The notes under the pieces were generated by a model, which did not search any database, had not been told where the DNA came from, and saw nothing but the letters and a program-made list of their open reading frames with translations. Positions 37,214-45,763 of a DNA stretch of 64,000 nt are shown piece after piece. This DNA comes from JBAXTE01 sp037130365 (GTDB lineage Bacteria > Bacteroidota > Bacteroidia > Bacteroidales > WCHB1-69): NCBI GenBank assembly GCA_037130365.1, contig JBAXTE010000013.1, forward strand, positions 29,559-93,558, given 5' to 3'. Positions within the stretch are counted from its first letter, which is position 1, and each line of letters opens with the position of its first letter. Both the position numbers and the translations under genes were made by a program.

Positions 37214-37221
37214 TACATTTG
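37214..37221 (+). promoter_or_regulatory. -7 promoter element setting the start of the CPBP protease gene
   Basis: TACATTTG overlaps a possible upstream TTG start at 37219, so translation should begin at the ATG at 37246 instead. Confidence 0.45.
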
Positions 37222-37245
37222 CTTTTGAATTTAATAATTGCCAAA

Positions 37246-38163
37246 ATGATAGACCTTGCTCTTCTTCGGAATTCAAAACCATTTAATAAATTATTGGTGT
37301 TTATATTAGCATTTATTGCTTTTTTAATTATTGTTCCAATTTTTTTAATGCTGGTTGGAATGATTCTTTGGGGAAAAGATGTGGCAACAACTGGATTAGC
37401 AAACGGTTCGACTCCATTATCCTATCACGTTTTCTTTCAATTGTTTACTCAAATTGGAGTTTTTGCTCTTGGAGCTTGGTTCTTTGCTCGTCTCAACAGT
37501 AATCAGGGGTTTCATTATTTGGGTTTGCGAAAAATCAAAGGTTTTCAGTTTTTAATATTCCCAACAATCGCTATTATTTTAGCTATTCCACTAACTTCGT
37601 GGTTGCTACAGATAAGCATGTCGTTTCCAATACCCGATTCGATGCAATCAATTATTGAAACGATGAAGCAACAGGAGACCGTTGGGAATAATATGATGAT
37701 GAAATTTTTAAATGTTGAAGGTTTTGGATGGCTCCTTTTTAATGTTTTTTTCCTAGCACTCGTACCTGCAATATGCGAAGAACTTCTTTTTAGAGGCGCT
37801 TTAATGGGCGTACTCAGCGAAATATTTAAAAGCAAACATATGGTAGTTTTGCTCTCTGCAATTGTTTTTTCAGCAATACATCTTCAATTTTTTAGCTTTT
37901 TATCTCGCTTTGGATTAGGACTGATTTTGGGTTATGCTTATGTGTATTCTGGCTCAATAATTCCTTCAATTATTGCCCATTTTGTAAATAACGCCATCTC
38001 TGTGATTGGTTATTTTTATCAGACCACATATCTAGGGAAAAAAGACCTCAACGAAATTGGCACAACCGATAACTACTGGGTTCTTGCAATCACCTCTTTT
38101 TTTGCTGTATTGATGATACTATTAATGAGAAAAAAAGCTATTCAAAATGAGTCTTTCATCTAA
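37246..38163 (+). CDS. CPBP-family intramembrane metalloprotease
   Basis: Starting at ATG 37246 the protein has 305 residues and about eight membrane segments. The CPBP (CAAX protease and bacteriocin-processing, ABI) motifs are present: EELLFRG near residue 178 (EExxxR), then SAIHLQF and finally IAHFVNNA, giving the expected glutamates and histidines of the metal site. Members cleave prenylated or other membrane substrates; several protect against bacteriocins. The substrate here is unknown. Its last 17 bases overlap the start of the glycosidase gene, so the two are co-transcribed, though no shared role is obvious. An upstream TTG (37219) is possible but would place the start on the promoter. 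Confidence 0.8.
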   Translation: MIDLALLRNSKPFNKLLVFILAFIAFLIIVPIFLMLVGMILWGKDVATTGLANGSTPLSYHVFFQLFTQIGVFALGAWFFARLNSNQGFHYLGLRKIKGFQFLIFPTIAIILAIPLTSWLLQISMSFPIPDSMQSIIETMKQQETVGNNMMMKFLNVEGFGWLLFNVFFLALVPAICEELLFRGALMGVLSEIFKSKHMVVLLSAIVFSAIHLQFFSFLSRFGLGLILGYAYVYSGSIIPSIIAHFVNNAISVIGYFYQTTYLGKKDLNEIGTTDNYWVLAITSFFAVLMILLMRKKAIQNESFI

Positions 38164-39592
38164 ATATTTTTGGTTAATATTGTTATTGAGTGGAAGTTTA
38201 TTGACTGGATTTTGTCAATCTCCAAGTCCAATTTCAATAACTCAAGGTAAATTTACACAGGACGGAAAACCTTGGTTTGCGTTAACTTTAAATTATCAAG
38301 TAGATATTTTCACAGATGATGAAACAGTCTTTTGGATTGGACCAAATCACGGCTACAGCAAGAATAATCAACGGTGTTGCAATAATCAATTGGATGCGCG
38401 AATGGCACTTTTTAGTGATTTTGCACGCATCAAAGAAATGGGATTCAACACGGTTCGCATCTGTGGATTAGAATTACAAGCAAGTAATTCCTCAAATGAT
38501 AAAAAATTGTGGGTAAACTGCAAAAAAGGAGTCAGTCTGGATAATATTCCTTTTCTTTCGTCAAAAAAAAATAATAAAGTTTTAGCATCAATGGCTAAAG
38601 CTGTTGTTGAAGAGGCTCACGATGCAGGACTCCAAGTTATTTTTTTAACTGGAAAAGCGAATCTCCAACGCAATAAAATTCAAGAAAAGTACACTGAATG
38701 GCTTGAAATATTATGTGATACCTTAAAAAAAACATCTCCCATTTTTGCTATCGATATTTTTAATGAGCCCATTTATAGCAATTCTTCCAAGCTGAGCAAA
38801 AATGAATTATTCTTGGTAACAGAAAAGTGGTATAAATCAATAAAAAAAAGATTACCTAAAACCCTAGTTACTATTGGATTAATTGGTCCCGAAGACATTT
38901 TAGAATGGGATCCTGAGGCATTAAATATTGATTTTGTGAACTACCATCTGTACCCAACAAATACCGATTTTGAATATGTTGCCGCTTCTTTGCATTGGAT
39001 TTCGCAAACCTCAAAAAAACCTTGGATTGTTGGAGAAACTGGCTATAGCGGCACGGATGATTCTACCCAAAAATTTAACCAAGGTTCTGCTTCAGATCAA
39101 CTTCGATATGCCACTTTTTCGTTTAACAGAGCGCTTTGCAAAGGAGCTCAAGGATATTCGTGGTGGATGTTCCGAGATCTGTTTTGGGGAAATAATGTTG
39201 ATAATATGGGACTTGTTGACCACCAAGGAAAAGATAAATTAATCGTGCCTTTTTTTAAAACAATTTCACTCACCACTTCTCAAAACTGTCCACTGCCCGA
39301 TGATCTTCACTATTATCGCATGGAATATACCGATTATACCATTCAAGGTAAAATCGAAAACATGAAAGGAATGCCGTTCCCTAATGCCGTTATTTGTGCT
39401 TGGGATGCCGATTGGAAGAATTTTAAATGGACCATTTCCGATAAAAATGGAAATTACAACATTGGCTCAAACACCCCGATTAAATTCGTAAGAGCTTCGG
39501 CTGCAGGCTGTAATGTATATCAACGAATCATTATTGAAAGAGAAAAAAGCATCAAACTAAAAAATATTGTACTTACTAAATTGATTTTTTGA
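38147..39592 (+). CDS. GH5-like secreted glycoside hydrolase
   Basis: The 481-residue protein has a signal peptide (hydrophobic to LLTGFCQ). A TIM-barrel glycosidase of GH5/clan A type covers about residues 25-375. It has FNTVRICGLEL near 105, the acid/base glutamate in IDIFNEP (about 206) and the nucleophile glutamate in IVGETGY (about 295). The last ~90 residues form a carboxypeptidase-regulatory-like or transthyretin-like beta domain (IQGKIENMKGMPFPNAVICAW). Substrate could be a beta-glucan or mannan; it cannot be chosen from sequence. An unusual cysteine pair (QRCCNN) lies near residue 76. The TGA stop at 39590-39592 uses the first bases of a 148-bp repeat. Confidence 0.72.
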   Translation: MSLSSKYFWLILLLSGSLLTGFCQSPSPISITQGKFTQDGKPWFALTLNYQVDIFTDDETVFWIGPNHGYSKNNQRCCNNQLDARMALFSDFARIKEMGFNTVRICGLELQASNSSNDKKLWVNCKKGVSLDNIPFLSSKKNNKVLASMAKAVVEEAHDAGLQVIFLTGKANLQRNKIQEKYTEWLEILCDTLKKTSPIFAIDIFNEPIYSNSSKLSKNELFLVTEKWYKSIKKRLPKTLVTIGLIGPEDILEWDPEALNIDFVNYHLYPTNTDFEYVAASLHWISQTSKKPWIVGETGYSGTDDSTQKFNQGSASDQLRYATFSFNRALCKGAQGYSWWMFRDLFWGNNVDNMGLVDHQGKDKLIVPFFKTISLTTSQNCPLPDDLHYYRMEYTDYTIQGKIENMKGMPFPNAVICAWDADWKNFKWTISDKNGNYNIGSNTPIKFVRASAAGCNVYQRIIIEREKSIKLKNIVLTKLIF

Positions 39593-39738
39593 GTCCACTC
39601 CGAAAAGTCATTTTTCTTATTTTCAGGGACTTTTTGCCCTTAATCTAAAGGGAAGTCGCTGAAAATCTGCCTCCCTCTTTAGATACGAGGGCTGGGGCAA
39701 AGCGGATTTTCAGAAATAGCACTTTTCGGAGTGGACTC
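39591..39738. repeat. 148-bp element with 18-bp perfect inverted ends
   Basis: GAGTCCACTCCGAAAAGT (39591-39608) is the exact reverse complement of 39721-39738. Between them are the inner inverted arms GCTGAAAATC and GATTTTCAG and short GC-rich hairpins (CTTTAGATACGAGGGCTGGGG). It begins at the glycosidase stop codon and ends before a T-run, so it may act as a terminator; no coding capacity. Confidence 0.8.
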
Positions 39739-39851
39739 TTTTTTAGAATATTGATACCAATTGCCTTTCTTAAGAGATATTTTTTTTCGAAAATTTGATG
39801 ATTTTTAATAGTTCAAAAATTTAAATTAGGATTTTGAGTTACTTATAATAT

Positions 39852-40016
39852 TTTATGGCGCTGAAGGCGATGTGGTGAGCTTGCCGAACTATGCCAAATA
39901 TTAATAACCCCGTGCAATGCACGGGGTTTAATAGTATAGAAATAAGGATTTTGGCGCAAAAATTGGCGCGAAGCAAAACAATTTTTATGCAAAAATCAAT
40001 GTCTGGGCTAAAAACA
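39852..40016. repeat. GGCGCTGAAGGCG intergenic repeat (family 3), copy 1
   Basis: It shares TATGGCGCTGAAGGCGATG, GTGAGCTTGCCGAACTATG, an AACCCCGTGC...GCACGGGGTT hairpin (about 39907-39929), AAGATTTTGGCG-like and GCGAAGCAAAAC segments with two copies at 45.2-45.6 kb. Confidence 0.75.
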
Positions 40017-40049
40017 AAAAACATATTATAAAAAATTAAAATAAACGAT

Positions 40050-40057
40050 TATATTTG
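40050..40057 (+). promoter_or_regulatory. -7 promoter element of the beta-helix gene pair
   Basis: TATATTTG lies 19 bases before the ATG at 40077. The second gene follows after only 10 bases, so both are expected to be driven from here. Confidence 0.5.
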
Positions 40058-40076
40058 TCTCAAAAAAAAATACAAA

Positions 40077-43058
40077 ATGAAAAAAACATTCCTTTTATTA
40101 TTGACAATTTTTATTGTTAATTTCTCCTATTCCGCAGTGTTCACAGTAACGACCACTTCCGATGCAGGAGCTGGATCATTAAGGGAAGCCATTAACGCTG
40201 CAAATTCAAATGCAATGGATGCTGATTCCATAAAATTTAATATCCCAACAAGCGATTTAAATTTTAATGCTACAACTGGCGTTTTTACAATCACATTACT
40301 AACGGTATTGCCAACCATAAACAGCATATCTGTGGTAATTGATGGAACATCACAACCCGGAAACACAAACCCAAATGGCCCAGAAATCCAAATTAAAAGC
40401 AATTTAAATTTACTCTATGCATTCTGCTTTCCTTTTTCGGGTGGAGTAGCAAAAGGATTTATTATTAATGGATTTCAAGCAGGAATCATTATCACAAAGT
40501 ATTTAAGTTATCCAAATGGTAGTTGCATAATATCAGACTGTTACATTGGTGTAAATCATAATGCATCTGCTGCAGATTCAAACGATATTGGGATTGCAAT
40601 AGTAGGTGGTCCTTCTGGAAATATGATTAAAAACAATATCCTTTCGGGAAATTATACTGCCGGAATCGCTATTAGAAATGCAGCATCAAATACGATTCAG
40701 GGAAATAAAATTGGAGTAGATAGAATGGGGATAAATATCATTTCTAATTACTACGGAATTGCCCTCGATTCAGCAAGTTCAACCACAATAGGAGGAAACG
40801 ATACAACTAAAAGAAATATTATTTCTGGAAATCGATATGCTGGAATAGCTATCAACAATCCAACTTCATTCAACAATACAATTCAAGGAAACTATATTGG
40901 AATCAATAAAAATGGATTAACTCCTGCTGATTCTTTACCTAATTATTATGGAATCGCAATTAATAATTCATATAATAATGTAATTGGTGGATCTACTAAT
41001 TCGGAGCGAAATATTATTTCGGGAAACAAAGAAGGTGGAATTGCAATAATGGGTGTTAGTTCCACTCAAAACAGTATTAAGGGAAACTATATTGGAACCA
41101 ATATTTTAGCAAACGACACCATTGCCAATGGAAATGGAATTCTCATAAGTGGCTCATCTCTAAATACTATAGGTGGAAGTGTTGTTGGCGATAGAAATAT
41201 AATTTCTGGAAACCGATTAGCCGGAATTGTACTTGTATATTCTGGAACTCGAAACAATACAATTAAGGGAAATTACATTGGAGTTGGAGCAAATGGAAAT
41301 AAAATATTAAGCAATTACACCGGCGTTTATTTAAAGAGTAATGCAAATAGTAACACCATTGGAGGCTCAACTAGTGGAGAACGAAATATCATTTCTGGAA
41401 ACATTGAAATGGGACTCTGCATGGAAGCTTCTGACAGCAATCTTATTATTGGCAACTACATTGGTCCAGATGCCACAGGGCTCATTGCGCTTAAACGTCA
41501 AAACGATTCTCTCGTTCAAGCGAATGGATTGTATTTTAACTCAAATTCTAAAAACAACATTGCTGGTGGATATACCGCAGGAGAACGAAATGTAATTTCT
41601 GGCAACAGAGTTTATGGTCACGATATCTACGGACACTCTTCAAACAATTATACCATAGGCAATTACATCGGTGTTGATGCAACTGGAAACACTGCAATGC
41701 CAAATGCAACTGGAATTTGTGTGGATGGTGGCTCATATAAAAACCCATTTATTAATAATGTTCTATCTGGAAATTTAGCTTATGGAATTTTTATTGTCAC
41801 CACTGGCTCTGATTCGAATGTGGTGAAGGGAAACTTTATTGGCACAAATGCTACTGGGACAGGTTCAATTCCAAATCAAAGTGGAATTTTACTTGGTGGT
41901 GGCACAAAATACAATATTATTGGTGGAGATAATTTTGAAGATAAAAACATTGTTTCTGGGAATACTTTTGATGGAATTTTACTGGCTGATACAGGAACTA
42001 GCTACAATCAAATTGTTGGAAACTTTATTGGAACAGATATTACCGGAAACAACCAATTGCCTAATGATATTGGCATCGGTGTTACCACAAAATCATCCAA
42101 TACAAAAATTGATAAAAACTTAATTAGCGGAAACACCACTTATGGAATTGTAGTTTTCGAACATAGTAATTTCAATCAGATTACCCGAAATAAAATTGGA
42201 GTTAATCCAGATACTACAACAGATTTACATAATGGCAAAGCGGGAATAGTCATTACTCAAGGATCTAGTAATAACCGCATTGGCGGAGCTAATTTAGGAA
42301 ACATAATTGCCAATCACGATACGGTTGGAGTTGTTATCAATGATGCAAATTGCATCAAAAACACTATTTCTGAAAACAGAATTTATAATAATAAAATCTT
42401 AGATATAGACCTTTATCCTTACGGAGTAAATGCTAATGACCCAGGAGATCTTGATAATGGTGCGAACAATCTAATGAATTCTCCAACAATTCTCAGTGCT
42501 AATTATACCACTGGATTCGAAACTACACAAATCAATGGAACTCTTGATTATACGAATCCAATAAATGCAAAAGTTGAAGTTTTTAAATCGAATAACAGCA
42601 ATATGTTCCAAAATGGAAGTGCCACGAAATACATTGGAACAGCCACAGTAAATCAAGATGGAACCTGGAGTTTAACTACAAATTTAATCTTTCCTGCCGA
42701 TATGCTTACAGCTACTGCAACGGATACCATGGGAAATACTTCAGAATTTTCTTCCACTCACATCCTAACGGTTGGGATTAACAAAAATGAATTATCGAAG
42801 GATTGCAATATTTATCCTATGCCAGTAAGTAGTTCATTTACTTTGGAGTACAGCATTGAGAAACAAACAGTTCTGCTTATTTCAATACTCTCAATCGATG
42901 GAAAAAAAATTGCTGATATTTATAACCAAACAGTACCTCAAGGGGATAATTTATTTACATTTAATATTGACAATCTACAACTTAAAAGCGGAATGTATTT
43001 GGTGAAAATATCAGATAATAAATCGGCTGGTAAAGTCTTACGTTTTATTAAAAACTAG
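40077..43058 (+). CDS. T9SS-exported right-handed beta-helix protein (first of a tandem pair)
   Basis: The 993-residue protein starts with a signal peptide (ending near FSYSA), then FTVTTTSDAGAGSLREAINAAN, the conserved opening of CSLREA-type beta-helix proteins. Residues about 90-780 repeat turns such as GNYIG, ERNIISGN and NTIGG about every 22-40 residues, characteristic of a parallel beta-helix as in polysaccharide-active or adhesion proteins. A small Ig-like segment follows (LDYTNPINAKVEVFKS). The last ~80 residues are a T9SS type A domain (NIYPMPVSSSFTLEY to GKVLRFIKN). No catalytic carboxylates can be assigned. It is probably surface attached. Confidence 0.78.
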   Translation: MKKTFLLLLTIFIVNFSYSAVFTVTTTSDAGAGSLREAINAANSNAMDADSIKFNIPTSDLNFNATTGVFTITLLTVLPTINSISVVIDGTSQPGNTNPNGPEIQIKSNLNLLYAFCFPFSGGVAKGFIINGFQAGIIITKYLSYPNGSCIISDCYIGVNHNASAADSNDIGIAIVGGPSGNMIKNNILSGNYTAGIAIRNAASNTIQGNKIGVDRMGINIISNYYGIALDSASSTTIGGNDTTKRNIISGNRYAGIAINNPTSFNNTIQGNYIGINKNGLTPADSLPNYYGIAINNSYNNVIGGSTNSERNIISGNKEGGIAIMGVSSTQNSIKGNYIGTNILANDTIANGNGILISGSSLNTIGGSVVGDRNIISGNRLAGIVLVYSGTRNNTIKGNYIGVGANGNKILSNYTGVYLKSNANSNTIGGSTSGERNIISGNIEMGLCMEASDSNLIIGNYIGPDATGLIALKRQNDSLVQANGLYFNSNSKNNIAGGYTAGERNVISGNRVYGHDIYGHSSNNYTIGNYIGVDATGNTAMPNATGICVDGGSYKNPFINNVLSGNLAYGIFIVTTGSDSNVVKGNFIGTNATGTGSIPNQSGILLGGGTKYNIIGGDNFEDKNIVSGNTFDGILLADTGTSYNQIVGNFIGTDITGNNQLPNDIGIGVTTKSSNTKIDKNLISGNTTYGIVVFEHSNFNQITRNKIGVNPDTTTDLHNGKAGIVITQGSSNNRIGGANLGNIIANHDTVGVVINDANCIKNTISENRIYNNKILDIDLYPYGVNANDPGDLDNGANNLMNSPTILSANYTTGFETTQINGTLDYTNPINAKVEVFKSNNSNMFQNGSATKYIGTATVNQDGTWSLTTNLIFPADMLTATATDTMGNTSEFSSTHILTVGINKNELSKDCNIYPMPVSSSFTLEYSIEKQTVLLISILSIDGKKIADIYNQTVPQGDNLFTFNIDNLQLKSGMYLVKISDNKSAGKVLRFIKN

Positions 43059-43068
43059 AAATAGCAAA

Positions 43069-45129
43069 ATGAAATTATTAAAAACAAATTTACTTATTGT
43101 GTTGTGTTTGATAAGTACAATTACAAATGCAACCATCTTTACGGTTACCACAACTGCCGATAATGGCGCTGGTTCGCTTAGAGAAGCAATAACTTATGCG
43201 AATGCGATGCCCGGAAATCATTCAATTGTATTTAACATTCCTGCTTCAGATGTAAATTACATTAGTTCGCAAGGAATTTGGAAAATTACACCACTTAGTA
43301 CACTCCCATTTATTACTCAAAACAACATAATAATTGATGGAACATCGCAAACAACCTTTGGAGGAAACACAAACATAAATGGTCCAGAAATTTGCATCGA
43401 CGGAAAACATTTGTATGGCTCCGACTTTGCTTTTCATATTTATAACGCCTCAAATATTGTTGTAAAAGGATTAATAATTGGAGGTTTTACTGTTGGAATT
43501 GAAATTTCTGGCTCAAATGCAACAAATAATCAAATCGTTGGAAATTATATTGGATGTAATTATAATGCAACCGATACCATGTCTAACACCCACGGAATTG
43601 AGCTTTTGAGTGGTCCAAATCATAATATTATTGGTGGAATAACTGCGGCTGACCGAAATATTTTTTCCGGAAATACCCACTGTGGAATTCGATTGGTGAA
43701 TTCCAACAATAATTCAATAATTGGCAATTATGTGGGCTTAAACAGAGCTGGAAATGGAGCACTAAAAAACTTCGATGGAATTAGTATTGAAGGCACTTCC
43801 AGCAGCAATGTAATTGGTGGATATACTGTTGGTGCACGCAATTTTGTATCGGGAAATGAAGCTTACGGCGTTCCAGTCTTTGGCGGAGGATGCACAAATA
43901 ATCTGATAATCGGAAACTTTATTGGTACAGATATTACCGGAAACATTGCTATTCCAAATACCTATGGCGTTCTTTTCGATGATGGAGCAAATAGTAATAC
44001 TGTCGGTGGATATATTGCGGGAGCTAAAAACTTGATTTCGGGAAACTCTGGATATGGAATATTTTTATACAACCCTCAAACTCAAAACGATTCAGTAATT
44101 GGAAACATCATTGGCTTAAACTTTTCGTGTACTTCCAAACTGCCCAATGCAAATGGAATTGTAATCGATGGTCCTTCGTATCACCATTTTATCGATAGTA
44201 ATGTGATTTCGGGAAGCTTACAAAACGGAATTGACATTCATATTGGCGGTACGGATAGCAATGTGATTATCCGAAACTTCATCGGCACCGACTTTTCTGG
44301 AATTGCAAATTATGGAAATAGTTACGATGGAATCAGAATTGCTGAAGGTCCTAAATATAATCAAATTGGTCTCGAAGGCAAAGGAAATACAATTGCTTTT
44401 AATGGCGGTAATGGAATTAGCGTGATGACCGATTCTTGCAAATATAACAAATTTACTGAGAACAAAATCTATGGAAATTTGGGAATTGGGATTGATTTAT
44501 ATCCTTTAGGAATTACTCCAAACGATGCTGGTGATTGTGATTTTGGCCCTAATAACTTAATGAATTCTCCAACAATTGTTACCTCAACTTACAATTCTAA
44601 CACACAGCTCACCACAATTCAAGGCACAATAGATCACACCTGCGATGGTGGAAACTTAGGAATTACTATTGAATTATTTGCAAGTTCAAATTCCACTGGA
44701 AGTCAAGCACAAAAATTTATTGGAAGAACCAACACCAATAATTTAGGCGAATGGACTATTTCTACTTCTACGTTATTGCCATCAGAATATATTACAGCTA
44801 CCGCCACAGATAATATGGGCAACACTTCAGAACTGTCTAATCATCTGGTAGTTGGGGTTGAGCAAATAGATAGAGAGACAAAATCTGAAAACAATGTTTT
44901 TCCAAATCCTTGTGATGGAAACTTTTCTATTAACCTCGCTAAGTTTGATTTAAGCTCAAATTCAACAATAAAACTTTTTTCACCACTCGGACAACTTGTT
45001 TATGTAGAAATAATCAAAAAACAAGAATCTCTTTTACATATTAAAACAAACCTTGTTGACGGATTATATTTTTATACCATTACTAACAATAGTAAAGTTG
45101 TTTCTGGGAAATTAATCATTAAAAAGTAA
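43069..45129 (+). CDS. T9SS-exported right-handed beta-helix protein (second of a tandem pair)
   Basis: The 686-residue protein is a shorter paralogue of the preceding one. It has a signal peptide, the same FTVTTTADNGAGSLREAITYAN opening, beta-helix turns (GNYIG, NIISGG, ERNIFSGN-like) to about residue 470, a DPGDLD-like end of the helix (here NDAGDCDFGPNNLMNSPTIV), an Ig-like segment and a type A sorting domain (NVFPNPCDGNFSINL to GKLIIKK). It starts 10 bases after its neighbour. The NNLMNSPTI segment after the helix is shared word for word with the first protein, so the copies derive from one gene. Confidence 0.78.
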   Translation: MKLLKTNLLIVLCLISTITNATIFTVTTTADNGAGSLREAITYANAMPGNHSIVFNIPASDVNYISSQGIWKITPLSTLPFITQNNIIIDGTSQTTFGGNTNINGPEICIDGKHLYGSDFAFHIYNASNIVVKGLIIGGFTVGIEISGSNATNNQIVGNYIGCNYNATDTMSNTHGIELLSGPNHNIIGGITAADRNIFSGNTHCGIRLVNSNNNSIIGNYVGLNRAGNGALKNFDGISIEGTSSSNVIGGYTVGARNFVSGNEAYGVPVFGGGCTNNLIIGNFIGTDITGNIAIPNTYGVLFDDGANSNTVGGYIAGAKNLISGNSGYGIFLYNPQTQNDSVIGNIIGLNFSCTSKLPNANGIVIDGPSYHHFIDSNVISGSLQNGIDIHIGGTDSNVIIRNFIGTDFSGIANYGNSYDGIRIAEGPKYNQIGLEGKGNTIAFNGGNGISVMTDSCKYNKFTENKIYGNLGIGIDLYPLGITPNDAGDCDFGPNNLMNSPTIVTSTYNSNTQLTTIQGTIDHTCDGGNLGITIELFASSNSTGSQAQKFIGRTNTNNLGEWTISTSTLLPSEYITATATDNMGNTSELSNHLVVGVEQIDRETKSENNVFPNPCDGNFSINLAKFDLSSNSTIKLFSPLGQLVYVEIIKKQESLLHIKTNLVDGLYFYTITNNSKVVSGKLIIKK

Positions 45130-45238
45130 TTCAACTTACCGATTTATTGTTTATTGATAATATTCTCAATTTCGAAGGTCGTTCTATAAGTTTCGCAAAA
45201 TAATCAAGTAGAATCAAATATTTTGACGGAAAAATCAT

Positions 45239-45590
45239 TTTAACTGTCCGTTTTCTATACTAATGATGCTATTTTGTGGCGCTGAAGGCGGCAAATAATA
45301 ATAACCCCGTGCTGGTCACTGAGCACAGTCGAAGTGCATGGGGTATAAGTGTATGAAAATAAAGATTTTGGCGGAAAAAATCATATTAGCTGTCCGTTTT
45401 CTATACTATTGATGCTGCTTTATGGCGCTGAAGGCGATGTAGTGAGCTTGCCGAACTATGCCAAATAATAATTCCCCCATGCGATGCACGGGGTAAAAGG
45501 GTATGAAAATAAAGATTTTGGCGGAAAAATTGTTGCGAAGCAAAACTATTTATATGCCAAAATCAATGTTAGGGCTAAAAACGGATAGTC
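45239..45590. repeat. Family 3 repeat, tandem copies 2 and 3 (unit about 147 bp)
   Basis: Two units begin with near-identical CTGTCCGTTTTCTATACTA at 45245 and 45392 and continue with GGCGCTGAAGGCG. Copy 2 has lost or gained internal sequence and instead carries TCACTGAGCACAGTCGAAGTG, a string seen widely between genes in this phylum. Copy 3 ends in ATCAATGTTAGGGCTAAAAAC like the copy at 39.9 kb. Confidence 0.75.
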
Positions 45591-45714
45591 ATAAAAATCT
45601 TTGCAGAGCAAAAAAACAATAGTGAACATTGTTGCTAAAATTGAATTTTTATATGTTATAAAACAATTTTTGGTGTTTAAAAAAGGAAAAACACAAGAAT
45701 CAAAAATTAATTTT
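45591..45714. other. Leader region of pckA
   Basis: Spacer after the family 3 repeats with no gene. It is A-rich and leads to the pckA promoter. Confidence 0.35.
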
Positions 45715-45722
45715 TATCTTTG
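45715..45722 (+). promoter_or_regulatory. -7 promoter element of pckA
   Basis: TATCTTTG lies 41 bases before the pckA start codon at 45764. Confidence 0.45.
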
Positions 45723-45763
45723 TAAAATCAAAACCAAATACTAAAAAAATAGAAAATATTTTT

